Source of the DNA: Sedimentisphaerales bacterium
Lineage (GTDB): Bacteria; Planctomycetota; Phycisphaerae; Sedimentisphaerales; SM23-30
Length of the DNA stretch: 64,000 nucleotides
Direction of reading: 5' to 3'
NCBI GenBank assembly: GCA_028281535.1
Contig: JANQJS010000022.1
Coordinates: 124,001-188,000, forward strand
Made by a program: the position numbers and the translations under genes. This document shows, piece by piece, positions 53,715 through 62,924 of this stretch (position 1 is its first letter; each line of letters opens with the position of its first letter). Under the pieces are notes generated by a model that saw only the letters and a program-made list of their open reading frames with translations, did no database searches and was not told the origin of the DNA.

Positions 53715-54071
53715 TTAAACCAGTTCTAATTCTGGTTCTGTATACATTTGTTCGGCGCCGTAGAATTCTAATCCGACTTCAATTACGGCACTCTCAACAG
53801 ATTGCTTACGATCTATCCGCACAACACGAGCGGTCTTAATGCGAGCAAAACCACCTTTATCTTGTGCCAATGTTTCGGTACGAGGAAAATTGATTTCAAT
53901 ATCCTGTCCCTCACAAATAGGAGCCTGGAGGGGTAAGGTAATTAACGCCCCATCACTGGACACATTCACGCTACGACCATTAAAAAATCGCGTCGCTTTA
54001 GGATTCCAGATACTTACTGGCCAGGATACATCAGTTCTAACGGAACTTCGTTGCTCAAATGCACAAACCAT
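53715..54071 (-). CDS. PilZ domain protein
   Basis: A single-domain protein of about 118 residues. The c-di-GMP-binding pattern is present: EQRSSVRTDV (RxxxR) near the N-terminus and VNVSSDGALI (in place of D/NxSxxG) about 30 residues later, so c-di-GMP binding is plausible. The start is the ATG at 54071 with GAGG 6 bp upstream; the track ORF begins at an upstream GTG without a site. It is a stand-alone gene between dprA and leuS. Single PilZ proteins usually act by binding a partner enzyme or motor, and none is identifiable here. Confidence 0.85.
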   Translation of the reverse strand: MVCAFEQRSSVRTDVSWPVSIWNPKATRFFNGRSVNVSSDGALITLPLQAPICEGQDIEINFPRTETLAQDKGGFARIKTARVVRIDRKQSVESAVIEVGLEFYGAEQMYTEPELELV

Positions 54072-54301
54072 AGTCTGCCTCACATTTTGATTTTATTACA
54101 GCACCACTACACTGATGCTACTCTCTATAGTATATCGACTTGGCATAAATGTTAATATAGTTAATTTAGGAATAATAGTTAATATTTTTAGTTTTATAAA
54201 ACTTGGCGATATTTTGTTGCTTTTTGGCGATAAAGACGTTATTTTCAGCCGTTTATAAGCGGACAAGATCATTTTACCCCCAATGGAAAGAACAAAGCCC
54301 C

Positions 54302-56827
54302 ATGGCAGAAAACGATGTAAGTAGCTACAATTTCACAGATATCGAAAAAAAATGGCAAAACTTCTGGGAAGAAAACAAAACCTTCAAAGCTCCCGACAAG
54401 TCCGATAAGCCCAAGTTTTACGCCCTGGACATGTTCCCCTATCCTTCAGGAGCCGGCCTTCATGTGGGTCACCCGGAAGGCTATACCGCCAGCGACATCG
54501 TTTCCAGATACAAACGCATGCAAGGATTCAACGTACTTCACCCGATGGGATATGATGCCTTTGGCTTACCTGCTGAACAATATGCCATCAAAACGGGAAC
54601 CCACCCAAGTATTACCACCGAAAAAAATATCAGCAACATTCGTCGCCAGATTAAATCACTCGGATTCAGTTACGATTGGGATCGCGAAATCGATACCACC
54701 GATGAAAAATACTATAAGTGGACGCAATGGATTTTCCTGCACCTCTATAATAGCTATTTTGATCATCAGGCTCAAAAGGCCAAACCTATTGATGAATTGC
54801 CCATCCCAGATGGACTCGATGAAAAAGAAAAACAACAGTACATCGATGATCACCGCTTGGCCTATGAAGCAGAAGTAGCAGTCAACTGGTGTCCTGAATT
54901 AGGCACTGTACTTGCTAACGAAGAAGTCATCGGCGGCGTCAGCGAACGCGGTGGCCACCCTGTCATTCGCAAACCCATGCGTCAATGGATGCTTCGAATT
55001 ACCCACTATGCAGAACGCTTAATTGATGGCCTCAAAGACCTTGACTGGTCAGACAGTATCAAAAAATTACAAATCGACTGGATCGGAAAAAGCATCGGTG
55101 CAGAAGTTGATTTCAAATGTGCGGATCACGACGCCATCATTCGCGTCTTTACCACACGCCCCGACACATTATTTGGTGCCACCTATATGGTGCTATCGCC
55201 AGAACACCCACTCGTCAAAAAAATCACAACCGAGGATCAAAAAGCAGCCATCACGGCCTATCAGAATGAAGCCTCAAAGAAAAGTGATCTGCAACGTACT
55301 GAACTCGCTAAAGACAAAACGGGTGTCTTCACAGGCGCATATGCGATCAATCCAGTGAACGACACCAAAATTCCTATCTGGATTAGCGATTACGTATTAA
55401 TCAGCTACGGTACCGGTGCAATCATGGCAGTCCCGGCTCATGATGAACGCGATTATGAATTTGCTCAACAATTTGAACTACCAATTATCGAAGTCGTCAA
55501 ACCCAAAGGTGAAAAACCTGATGGTTGCTTCTCTGGGAATGGTGTTGCTATTAATTCCGGCGAATTTGATGGCTTAGAAACTCCAGATTTCAAAGAAAAG
55601 ATCTCCGCCTGGCTGGAAGAAAAAGGGCTTGGCAAAAAAGCAATCAATTACAAATTACGTGACTGGCTCTTTAGCCGCCAACGTTATTGGGGAGAACCAT
55701 TCCCCATATTACACAGAGAAGATGGTACCATCATTGCTGTCGATGCAAAAGACTTGCCAGTGACTTTACCTGAAGTAGAAAGCTATCACCCCAGCGGTAC
55801 GGGCGAATCACCCCTGGCAAATATTAGTGATTGGCTCAACGTCGAAATCGATGGCGTTAAATACAAACGTGAAACCAATACCATGCCGCAATGGGCTGGA
55901 AGCTGTTGGTATTATCTTCGCTACATTGACCCTGACAATGAACAGGCTCCTTTCGACAAAGAAAAAGAAAATTATTGGATGCCTGTCGACTTATATATTG
56001 GTGGCGCCGAACATGCCGTATTACACCTACTCTATTCACGCTTTTGGCATAAAGTCCTCTACGATGTCGGCTGGGTAAGTTGCGATGAACCTTATACTAA
56101 ACTTGTTAACCAGGGAATGATCCTGGGTAGCGACAATCGTAAGATGAGTAAAAGCTTTGGCAACGTCGTCAATCCAGACGAAGTCATCAAAGACTACGGC
56201 TCGGATTCCATGCGACTGTATGAAATGTTCATGGGGCCGCTTGATGCGACCAAACCCTGGAACATGCAAGGGGTCGAAGGCGTCCACCGATTCCTACAAA
56301 AAGCATGGCGAATGGTCGTCAGCCAGCAGCGAACCCTGCATGAATCAATTACAGATGAACCAGCCAAAGATGACGACCTACGACTACTGCATAAGACAAT
56401 CAAGAAAGTCACACATGACATCGAGAACATGGCATTTAATACCGCCATCTCACAAATGATGATCTTTACCAATGCCTTTACGACATTAAAGTCACGCAAC
56501 AAAAAAGCCATAGAAGATTTTGTCTTGCTCTTGGCCCCTTTTGCACCTCACATAGCAGAAGAGCTCTGGGAAATCCTGGGCAACAAAGAAACACTCGCCT
56601 ATGCCCCATGGCCAAAATATGAAGAAAGCCTAACCCAAGACAGCGAAGTTGAACTGGCCATCCAGGTCAACGGCAAGATCAAAGGAAAGGTTACCTTCCC
56701 AGCAGACGCTGACGAAGAGACCATCCAACAAAAAGCGATGGACGCCATCAAAGACCAACTGGATGGCAAAGAAATCAAAAAAGTCATCGTCGTCAAAGGA
56801 CGCCTGGTCAACATCGTCGCCAAGTGA
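54302..56827 (+). CDS. leuS: Leucyl-tRNA synthetase
   Basis: An 841-residue class-I aminoacyl-tRNA synthetase, the expected length. The HIGH-type motif is in [17 protein letters not shown] (residues about 43-59), the CP1 editing domain carries [11 protein letters not shown] near 290 and the [19 protein letters not shown] block, the catalytic KMSKSFGN loop lies near 617, and the anticodon-binding and C-terminal domains follow. The start is the ATG at 54302; the ORF track extends 33 codons upstream through sequence that is not LeuRS-like. It charges tRNA-Leu and is a single-copy housekeeping gene. Confidence 0.97.
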   Translation: MAENDVSSYNFTDIEKKWQNFWEENKTFKAPDKSDKPKFYALDMFPYPSGAGLHVGHPEGYTASDIVSRYKRMQGFNVLHPMGYDAFGLPAEQYAIKTGTHPSITTEKNISNIRRQIKSLGFSYDWDREIDTTDEKYYKWTQWIFLHLYNSYFDHQAQKAKPIDELPIPDGLDEKEKQQYIDDHRLAYEAEVAVNWCPELGTVLANEEVIGGVSERGGHPVIRKPMRQWMLRITHYAERLIDGLKDLDWSDSIKKLQIDWIGKSIGAEVDFKCADHDAIIRVFTTRPDTLFGATYMVLSPEHPLVKKITTEDQKAAITAYQNEASKKSDLQRTELAKDKTGVFTGAYAINPVNDTKIPIWISDYVLISYGTGAIMAVPAHDERDYEFAQQFELPIIEVVKPKGEKPDGCFSGNGVAINSGEFDGLETPDFKEKISAWLEEKGLGKKAINYKLRDWLFSRQRYWGEPFPILHREDGTIIAVDAKDLPVTLPEVESYHPSGTGESPLANISDWLNVEIDGVKYKRETNTMPQWAGSCWYYLRYIDPDNEQAPFDKEKENYWMPVDLYIGGAEHAVLHLLYSRFWHKVLYDVGWVSCDEPYTKLVNQGMILGSDNRKMSKSFGNVVNPDEVIKDYGSDSMRLYEMFMGPLDATKPWNMQGVEGVHRFLQKAWRMVVSQQRTLHESITDEPAKDDDLRLLHKTIKKVTHDIENMAFNTAISQMMIFTNAFTTLKSRNKKAIEDFVLLLAPFAPHIAEELWEILGNKETLAYAPWPKYEESLTQDSEVELAIQVNGKIKGKVTFPADADEETIQQKAMDAIKDQLDGKEIKKVIVVKGRLVNIVAK

Positions 56828-57035
56828 CGTCACATTAAGAACACCGCGACCATTGTTACAGGAACCCGCTCTCGTTGCTCGCTGCTTGGAATACGAGACA
56901 TGTTTTATGTAGGCCGCCGGCCAAGCCTCTGGCTGGCAAAATCTATGATAAAAACGACCATCATCACACATTATCAAGAACTTAATCATACAAATAGCTG
57001 AGTAGCTACCTCAAGTAAAGCTTGGGAGATGTATA

Positions 57036-57085
57036 AGAGGGACATTGGGCCCATTTTTCAAATAAATTGCGTGCAATGTCCTCTC
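57036..57085. repeat. Imperfect inverted repeat, possible REP/MITE-like element
   Basis: AGAGGGACATTG (57036-57047) pairs with CAATGTCCTCT (57074-57084), 11 pairs with one bulged G, around a 26-base centre that itself contains the palindrome GGGCCC. There is no T-run, so a terminator is unlikely. It could be a small non-autonomous element or REP unit, but only one copy is visible here. Confidence 0.4.
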
Positions 57086-57144
57086 TGTATTTCCAATGAA
57101 TATTTTACGCAAGTATTGACATGATTTTACTTATTCTTACCCCC

Positions 57145-57173
57145 TTGTGTTTGTGGAATATCTGTTATATAAT
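57145..57173 (+). promoter_or_regulatory. Sigma-70 promoter of the 209-residue PEP-CTERM gene
   Basis: TTGTGT at 57145-57150, a 17-bp spacer, TATAAT at 57168-57173. The leader is about 40 nt. Confidence 0.6.
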
Positions 57174-57220
57174 ATGTTTATTCGAGATCACTTAAATTGA
57201 GATAAATGAGAGGAATTATC

Positions 57221-57850
57221 ATGGGATTTTATAGTAAAAAAGTAATGATTGTCTTGGCGTTTTTTTGTTTAGTGCTATCGCAAAAACTTTGTGCAAATTC
57301 ATCTTTGATCGCCGGTAGTTCGAATGTCAGTCCACCACCGTTCTGGCTGGATTCTTTCTGGGGTATTACCAGTAGTATTGACCGTGCATTTCCATTTACG
57401 TTAAATACTTCCGGACAATTCAGTTTGGATCATCTTGAGATTGCGGCATATCATTATAACGGTCTGGCAGGATCGACAGCCACCTTCTCCATTGCACAAG
57501 ACAATAATGGTTTGCCGGGAACGATCATTGATACATTTTTCTTCAATAATATCACAACAGATCAACAGGTTGTTTCGACGCTATCAACGAATAACACAAT
57601 CCTGGATTCCGTGAATACTTATTGGGTCATTGGAGAGACAACACAAGGGCAAGTCAACTGGAATCTGGGTGATAATACGTTTGGCCCATATGCATTTCGA
57701 GTTAATGATGGTGCGTGGGAATTTCATCAGGATGGAAATGTCAGTGGATTTGCTTTGCATGGCAACCCTATCCCAGAACCAACAGCCATCACACTGATAA
57801 CCCTTGGCAGTTTGGGATTGTTACAACGTAAACGATCAAGATCAAAATGA
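57221..57850 (+). CDS. PEP-CTERM sorted exported protein, choice-of-anchor type
   Basis: A 209-residue secreted protein. The signal peptide (about 6-22) ends near CANS. The body is beta-rich with an anchor-domain look (WGITSSIDRAFPFTLNTSGQ). The C-terminus is a PEP-CTERM signal: IPEPTAITLITLGSLGLLQRKRSRSK, i.e. PEP, hydrophobic helix and basic tail, for processing by an exosortase and surface attachment. The start is the ATG at 57221 with AGAGGA 6 bp upstream. It converges with the next PEP-CTERM gene, 1 bp apart. No exosortase gene lies in this window. Confidence 0.8.
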   Translation: MGFYSKKVMIVLAFFCLVLSQKLCANSSLIAGSSNVSPPPFWLDSFWGITSSIDRAFPFTLNTSGQFSLDHLEIAAYHYNGLAGSTATFSIAQDNNGLPGTIIDTFFFNNITTDQQVVSTLSTNNTILDSVNTYWVIGETTQGQVNWNLGDNTFGPYAFRVNDGAWEFHQDGNVSGFALHGNPIPEPTAITLITLGSLGLLQRKRSRSK

Positions 57851-57851
57851 A

Positions 57852-58610
57852 TTAAATAAGATTCCTTTTTCTGCGTAACATAGACAGCCCACCCAATACA
57901 AGTAAAGATAAACTTGCAGGTTCAGGTGCTACTAAGACAAGACTTGCTCCAGGAGAAGTTGTTCTTAATTCTTCAACATCAATGATAGTTCCATCTAATA
58001 ATCTTCCCGAAAATGTTGATGCTATAATATTTGAATATTCTCCATATTCAACTTGAGTGCCATTGATATTAAAATTACTTCCCGTAATCCTAAGGGTTGA
58101 ATTATCACTTAAGACAATCGAATTCCTAACGTCTCCACCTGTTAATTCGATAACCCCAAAATCCATAGGCGACAAACCACTTACTGAGCCACCAGACATA
58201 TTCAATATACTTGAACCACGTGAAGATATAAGACCTAAAAATATTCCTGAGCTCACATTTAAAGTCGCATTATCAGAAGTATGTACGCTTTTGATATCCC
58301 CCCCTGTTATATTGATGGTGCTATTATCATACCCCCAAAAAATACCACTATCGACGTCGCCTCCGGAAACGTTAATGATACTTGTATCTTGAACATAAAG
58401 AGAGTGCTGATCGGGAAAAAATGCATCTTCAATAATATTCAACGTTGTTGGATTTGGTGGACTAGTAGGAGAATCTTGTACGTATAATGTATCATTTTGA
58501 TATGATTCTATCGCATTGATTAAACCATTATTTAAAAACTCAACCGCTTGCAAATGACTATTTAAAATAAAGACTAGTAAAAAACATAGGGAGACGATGG
58601 GCCTTTTCAT
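57852..58610 (-). CDS. PEP-CTERM protein with short beta-helix-like repeats
   Basis: A 252-residue exported protein with a signal peptide (about 5-22). Residues about 60-190 consist of short repeats rich in Ser, Gly, Asn and Asp (INVSGGDVDSGIF, INITGGDIKSV, LNVSSGIFLG, LNMSGGSVSG), which look like rungs of a right-handed beta helix. It ends in the PEP-CTERM signal APEPASLSLLVLGGLSMLRRKRNLI. AGGAG lies 6 bp upstream of the ATG. It is likely a surface or matrix protein; the binding target is unknown. Confidence 0.8.
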   Translation of the reverse strand: MKRPIVSLCFLLVFILNSHLQAVEFLNNGLINAIESYQNDTLYVQDSPTSPPNPTTLNIIEDAFFPDQHSLYVQDTSIINVSGGDVDSGIFWGYDNSTINITGGDIKSVHTSDNATLNVSSGIFLGLISSRGSSILNMSGGSVSGLSPMDFGVIELTGGDVRNSIVLSDNSTLRITGSNFNINGTQVEYGEYSNIIASTFSGRLLDGTIIDVEELRTTSPGASLVLVAPEPASLSLLVLGGLSMLRRKRNLI

Positions 58611-58690
58611 AAACTTCTCCTATAAATGATTTAATTAAGTACATAAAAAAACCAACTAGACGAGGAGCCTAACTCTCTCTTCTCTCTCTA

Positions 58691-58716
58691 ACGGGAATTT
58701 AGTGATTTATTCCCGT
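58691..58716. repeat. 8-bp perfect inverted repeat in front of the beta-helix PEP-CTERM gene
   Basis: ACGGGAAT (58691-58698) and ATTCCCGT (58709-58716) around TTAGTGATTT. A CT-rich tract (TCTCTCTTCTCTCTCT) borders it. It lies about 80-105 bp upstream of the minus-strand gene and may be a leader hairpin or the end of the upstream transcript; there is no T-run. Confidence 0.4.
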
Positions 58717-58869
58717 AAAATTATCTCTCAAAGACAAGTATAGCCATATGTCAAGGTGAATCAAGAGGAATTTTATAAAAACAGGACCAACAGGTTACCA
58801 CAGAATCAGGAGGACTGAATGATAGATATTATCGAATAACGAATCGCCACATTAGTATTATTTAGGCAA

Positions 58870-59997
58870 TTACCTTAGTGAATTTCTTTTTCTTCTCATA
58901 ATAGCAACACCGCCTAAGGCAAGTAAACTCATCGTCATAGGTTCTGGGATTGGGGTCATTAGGAATGCGTGGTGTTGGCCGCCAATGATGCCGGTGCCAA
59001 CGATTTGGCCTGATGCATTCATGTCGGAGGCACTCGTTAGTGTCCAGCCGCTGCCTGCTGGGAGGAAATCGTTTAAGTCTCTCATGCCATTGATGTCATC
59101 ATAGATAAAGGCGTGTTGTGTAATCGATCCAGTAATTTCACTTACTCCAAACACATGTCCGCTTTCACTGATGCCATTGGCAAAAGAAACGGAGCCTCCC
59201 AGTGTGCCCAGGTCGATCATGCCATTGGTGTTGTCATACAAAAAGGCACGGAACAGATTGCCAGGGGCTTGACTATTTCCGACGACTTGGCCATTGTTAT
59301 TGATATCTCTTGCTTCAGAATAGGATAATGATCCGCCTAAGTGTCCTAGGTCTGTCATGCCGTTGACACTATCGTATATAAAGGCGTGGCTCGTCGCGTC
59401 ACCTGTGGTTGAGCTCCGACCGACGACTTGTCCATTGTCGTTTAGGGCATAACCCAAAGATGTGCTTCCACCTAAGGTGCCAATGTCTACCATGCCATTG
59501 ACGCTGTCGTATATAAAGGCATGGGTGGCGCTGTTGCCGGTAATTTGACTATATCCTGCGACTTGGCCGCTGCTATTGATACTATAGGCTTGAGATTCTT
59601 CGCCTCCCAGTGTGCCTATGCTGGTCATGCCATTGACGGAGTCGTATATAAAGGCGTGTATGCGAGTGTCTCTTCTGCCAAATTTAATTTCACTAAAGCC
59701 AGCGACTTGTCCGTTGGCATTGACGCTCCATGCATGAGAAAACATTCCGTCTGTGAGTGTGCCTAGATCAACCATGCCATTAACAGTGTCATATAAAAAG
59801 GCATGAAAGTCGAAAGGAGCGATGCTTTGGCCAGCAACTTGTCCGTTATCGTTTATGTCGAATGCATTCGAGGTGAACCCGCCTAAGGTTCCCAGGTCTG
59901 TGATACTATATTCTTGTAACGTTGCCTGGACGAGCGACGTCCATGATAAAAAGACCATGATGGCCAGTAACGTATATGTAATTCGTTGCAATTTCAT
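58870..59997 (-). CDS. PEP-CTERM protein built of HAF repeats
   Basis: A 375-residue exported protein. The signal peptide (about 7-25) ends near VQA-TL. The body has six full repeats of about 45 residues and one partial repeat. Each repeat contains GTLGG, then an Asn/Gly turn with GQVAG, then HAFIYDSVNGM, matching the extracellular HAF-repeat family. The protein ends in PIPEPMTMSLLALGGVAIMRRKRN, a clear PEP-CTERM sorting signal. The start is the ATG at 59997, preceded by AAGGA about 10 bp away; the track ORF adds 42 residues of leader translation with no signal-peptide logic. It is probably a surface-displayed structural or adhesive protein. Confidence 0.8.
   Translation of the reverse strand: MKLQRITYTLLAIMVFLSWTSLVQATLQEYSITDLGTLGGFTSNAFDINDNGQVAGQSIAPFDFHAFLYDTVNGMVDLGTLTDGMFSHAWSVNANGQVAGFSEIKFGRRDTRIHAFIYDSVNGMTSIGTLGGEESQAYSINSSGQVAGYSQITGNSATHAFIYDSVNGMVDIGTLGGSTSLGYALNDNGQVVGRSSTTGDATSHAFIYDSVNGMTDLGHLGGSLSYSEARDINNNGQVVGNSQAPGNLFRAFLYDNTNGMIDLGTLGGSVSFANGISESGHVFGVSEITGSITQHAFIYDDINGMRDLNDFLPAGSGWTLTSASDMNASGQIVGTGIIGGQHHAFLMTPIPEPMTMSLLALGGVAIMRRKRNSLR
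59035..59915 (-). repeat. Tandem HAF coding repeats
   Basis: About seven units of roughly 135-145 bp within the HAF protein gene, each encoding GTLGG...GQVxG...HAFxYDxxNGM. At DNA level the segment encoding YDSVNGM recurs almost unchanged (plus-strand CATGCCATTGAC, ATATAAAGGC), making slippage or recombination in the gene likely. Confidence 0.7.
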
Positions 59998-60076
59998 CTT
60001 ATTTGGGTCCTTTATAATTGCGTGTTTGGCTGGGCGTTTACCCCATTGAAGTCGTTTGTCTTTTTTATGAACACAT

Positions 60077-60147
60077 AAAAAAAACGCAGAGAAAGAACAA
60101 AGATTATGCACCAAAAGGCTCATAACGCTTGTTTCTCTCTCTGCGTT
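60077..60147 (-). terminator. Intrinsic terminator after rhlE
   Basis: Arms 60128-60147 and 60083-60102 pair at 17 of 20 positions (AACGCAGAGA...), with a 25-base loop. On the minus strand the second arm runs into a string of eight T (60084-60077). It lies about 105 bp downstream of the rhlE stop and upstream of the HAF gene. Confidence 0.65.
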
Positions 60148-60252
60148 AAATAGCTAAACTCTTTTATGTCAAGGCTTCGCAAAAAATTGCCAACCTTATA
60201 ATTCCACTATAGCTTAATAAACAGGAATTGTCCAGTGAATACTCAAGAAGTA

Positions 60253-61731
60253 CTAATCATCACTTAAAGGTCGACGCTTTTTATTGGGACGACGTTTCTT
60301 GTGGGGACGTTTTTTCTTTTTACCACCCGGGCCTTGATCGTTTCTTTTATTTCCTTGCGAGTTGGCTTTCTTTTTACCACCTTGGGAATTGGATCGTTTT
60401 TTGCCACCCCCCTCTGAGTTAGAGCGAGTTGTTGGCCTTTTCTTTTTGGACTGACGTTCGTCAGACCAATTGGAGGTTTCAGCGTTGGACTTGCGGCGTT
60501 TTTTAGCCTTTTCAGACCGAGAGCGTGTTTTGTGATTGGACTCTTTTTCTTCATGGCCACTGTTATCTTCTTTGGTTTTATCGATCTTACGATGATCAAA
60601 ACCTAAGTAACGTTTAGGCTTCATCTTTAGCCCTGTGAACTCTTCGATCTTTTTGAGATACTTATGCTCTTCACTTGATACCAGTGTAATGGCATCACCA
60701 GTCTGCATAGCACGTCCTGTTCGGCCAATGCGATGAACATAATCTTCGGCATAGGTCGGCACATCATAATTAATCACATGCGACAACCCTTCCACGTCGA
60801 TCCCACGTGCGGCAATATCTGTTGCAACCATGACCTGATACTTACCTTGCTTGAATCCATCAAGCGCCTGCTGACGCTGCGCCTGAGTTCGATTCGAATG
60901 GATGGCGACGGATTTGATTCCCGCTTTGGAAAGACGCCGACTAATTTTATCAGCACCATAACGCGTACGTGAAAAAATAAGCGTACTATACATTTGTTCT
61001 TCTTTGAGCATGTGCATGAGTAGATCCATCTTAAATTCTCGCTGCATACGATAGATATGCTGTGTCACAGTCTCAATCGGATTGTGTTGTTTACCAATCT
61101 GGATTTTGATCGGTTTATTTTGTATCCCTTCAGTCAACTTACGAACTGCTTCGGGCATCGTAGCAGAAAAAAGTAGTGTCTGACGTTTTTCAGGTAAAAC
61201 ACTGACAATCTTTTTCACATCATTAACAAAACCCATATCAAACATACGATCCGCTTCATCAATCACAAAGACTTTCAATCGAGATAGATTAATCGTTTCA
61301 CGATCCATATGATCCATCAAGCGACCCGGCGTTGCGACAACAATATCGACGCCTCGGCGTAATTTGTCAATTTGGCGTTGAATATTCACGCCGCCATAAA
61401 TACTTAATGCCTTCAAATGCAGAAAACGACCATACTCAGCAATCGCCTCTTCAATTTGGACGGCCAGTTCGCGCGTTGGTGTCAGAATTAATGCCTGAAC
61501 AAACCGTTTACGTTTGGATTTCGATTTAGCTTTTTCATCGGTTAAACGATTGAGGATTGGTAAAACAAACGCCGCAGTCTTACCTGTTCCTGTCTGAGCA
61601 CAACCAATAATGTCATGGCCTTGAATGGCATGAGGTATCACTTCAGATTGAATTTCTGTTGGCGCAGTATAACCTGTTGCCAGAATGCCCTGCACTAATT
61701 CATCTGATAATCCAATTTTCTTAAACGGCAT
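60253..61731 (-). CDS. rhlE: DEAD-box RNA helicase RhlE
   Basis: A 492-residue ATP-dependent RNA helicase. It has the full DEAD-box motif series: Q motif region at the N-terminus, AQTGTGKTAAF (I), PTRELAVQIE (Ia), DEADRMFDMGF (II), SAT (III), ATDIAARGIDV (V) and HRIGRTGRA (VI). The last 110 residues are a very basic Lys/Arg/Ser/Gly tail with GGKKKRS-like repeats that bind RNA without sequence preference. CGGAG lies 6 bp upstream of the ATG. It is the third gene after the yciH-like gene (46-bp gap). Likely roles are ribosome assembly and mRNA decay. Confidence 0.95.
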   Translation of the reverse strand: MPFKKIGLSDELVQGILATGYTAPTEIQSEVIPHAIQGHDIIGCAQTGTGKTAAFVLPILNRLTDEKAKSKSKRKRFVQALILTPTRELAVQIEEAIAEYGRFLHLKALSIYGGVNIQRQIDKLRRGVDIVVATPGRLMDHMDRETINLSRLKVFVIDEADRMFDMGFVNDVKKIVSVLPEKRQTLLFSATMPEAVRKLTEGIQNKPIKIQIGKQHNPIETVTQHIYRMQREFKMDLLMHMLKEEQMYSTLIFSRTRYGADKISRRLSKAGIKSVAIHSNRTQAQRQQALDGFKQGKYQVMVATDIAARGIDVEGLSHVINYDVPTYAEDYVHRIGRTGRAMQTGDAITLVSSEEHKYLKKIEEFTGLKMKPKRYLGFDHRKIDKTKEDNSGHEEKESNHKTRSRSEKAKKRRKSNAETSNWSDERQSKKKRPTTRSNSEGGGKKRSNSQGGKKKANSQGNKRNDQGPGGKKKKRPHKKRRPNKKRRPLSDD

Positions 61732-61777
61732 TTATTGCTCCGTATCGTTTTTCTATACATCATAGAATGGGGACGGT

Positions 61778-62143
61778 TTATCCCCCGGCTTTTTTGACGG
61801 TCCAACCTTTACTTTGGAGAACCTCTAACAATTTATCACGATGGTCACCTTGAATTTCAATCACACCATCTTTTAGCGTTCCGCCGCTGCCACATTTTTG
61901 TTTGAGCTCAGTCGCTAATTTTTTCAGTTCATCCCCTGCTAACGGAATACCATTAATCAGTGTAACACCTTTGCCTTTTCTCCCCTTAGTTTCCCGCATA
62001 ATTCGAACAACGCCATCACCTTTAGGCACACTGCTTTTCTTTTGCTTACAAATGCACTTAGCTTTTGGCTTACCACAATCACCACAAAACCTACCTTGTG
62101 AAGTACAATAAACAAGTCCATCCTGTCGAGCCGCTGTCATCAT
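61778..62143 (-). CDS. yciH: SUI1/YciH-family translation factor with Cys-rich N-terminus
   Basis: A 121-residue homologue of eIF1. The SUI1 core is clear in KGDGVVRIMRETKGRKGKGV and the C-terminal GGTLKDGVIEIQGDHRDKLLEVLQSKG. An N-terminal extension holds CGDCGKPKAKCICK, a CxxC...CxC arrangement that may bind zinc and that E. coli YciH lacks. Bacterial members can act in start-codon selection, though the physiological role is unsettled. It starts with two adjacent ATG codons that overlap the upstream gene's stop by 4 bp, so translation is coupled. Confidence 0.9.
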   Translation of the reverse strand: MMTAARQDGLVYCTSQGRFCGDCGKPKAKCICKQKKSSVPKGDGVVRIMRETKGRKGKGVTLINGIPLAGDELKKLATELKQKCGSGGTLKDGVIEIQGDHRDKLLEVLQSKGWTVKKAGG

Positions 62144-62598
62144 ATTTGAATCTTTACAACAACCTTGCGGACTTTTTCAGATTGCCCAATGCTTATCCCA
62201 GGCTTATGACCATCGGTCGGACCATAGACCACAAACATCCCAGGTTTTAAGACCAGAGAGCTGACATCACACCTCGTATCAAAAAAAGCCAAGTCTGTTT
62301 CTTCATCATATTCCTGAGTTTCGATCAGATCTTCGCGATCCATCAGAACCACATCATGACGCTCAGCCCCTTCTAGAACCATCTGTACATCAAGATACTT
62401 CTCATGGCACTCAAAATCCTTCTCCTTGGCATCCGCGGTATCAATGGTCTGAAAGATGGCATGCATCTGCCCACCTTCAAATTCATATTTTCCATCTGGC
62501 TGATCCAAATCGAAATCGAGTACAAACTGGACTGCCATGTAGATATTATCTTCCGGATCACAGTAAGAGTCGAGATTTTCCACACTATCATAAATCAT
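62140..62598 (-). CDS. YhcH/YjgK/YiaL family cupin-like protein
   Basis: A 152-residue cytoplasmic protein of the DUF386 family. The segments HEKYLDVQMVLEGAERHDVV and FVVYGPTDGHKPGISIG hold the His and Glu residues of the cupin-like metal site. Members are linked to sialic acid or sugar-acid metabolism and act on sugar anomers or lactones. The start is the ATG at 62598 with AAGGA 6 bp upstream; the track ORF begins a few codons earlier. It overlaps the yciH-like gene by 4 bp and so heads a yhcH-yciH-rhlE transcript, an odd mix of sugar metabolism and translation genes. Confidence 0.85.
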   Translation of the reverse strand: MIYDSVENLDSYCDPEDNIYMAVQFVLDFDLDQPDGKYEFEGGQMHAIFQTIDTADAKEKDFECHEKYLDVQMVLEGAERHDVVLMDREDLIETQEYDEETDLAFFDTRCDVSSLVLKPGMFVVYGPTDGHKPGISIGQSEKVRKVVVKIQI

Positions 62599-62924
62599 TG
62601 TAAATCCTTGCAAAATAGTAAGTGCCAGAGCATACAGGATTTACTCACAATCTACAAGGCGCACTTGCTACCTAGAGTGAAAATAAGTCACAATTTCCCC
62701 ACAATTCGCCTCAAAGTCAATAAAAGCAGCCTATTTTAAGCCAAAAAGCATAGAATCATACCCCATTTACCCCGTAAAATGACATCCAACTTGATAATTC
62801 TTTACCAGATCAAATTTGCTTAAAATTAAGTATGCCAAGGAGATTATTTACTCACAAGCTTTAATCGTTTACATTCTTGGAGTATCAGGCTAGCCATCCT
62901 CACAACATAAGAGCCATATGTCTA
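62599..62924. other. 326-bp region without a gene
   Basis: I see no gene, hairpin or convincing promoter here. The 12-mer ATTTACTCACAA occurs twice (about 62639 and 62847) in direct orientation, of unknown meaning. The promoter for the yhcH-like gene must lie here but does not match the sigma-70 consensus well. Confidence 0.4.

Larger units (their letters stand above)
56828..57220. other. 393-bp region after leuS
   Basis: It holds no gene. A GC-rich patch at about 56911-56938 can fold (AGCC TCT GGCT extended by GCC/GGC with a bulged A) and may end leuS transcription, though no T-run follows. An 11-bp bulged inverted repeat lies at 57036-57085 and a good promoter at 57145-57173 for the PEP-CTERM gene. 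Confidence 0.5.

Noticed and set aside
53698-53735. AACCAG/CTGGTT hairpin between dprA and the PilZ gene as a terminator
   Set aside because: Only a 6-bp stem, lies within PilZ codons, and no T-run follows on either strand.
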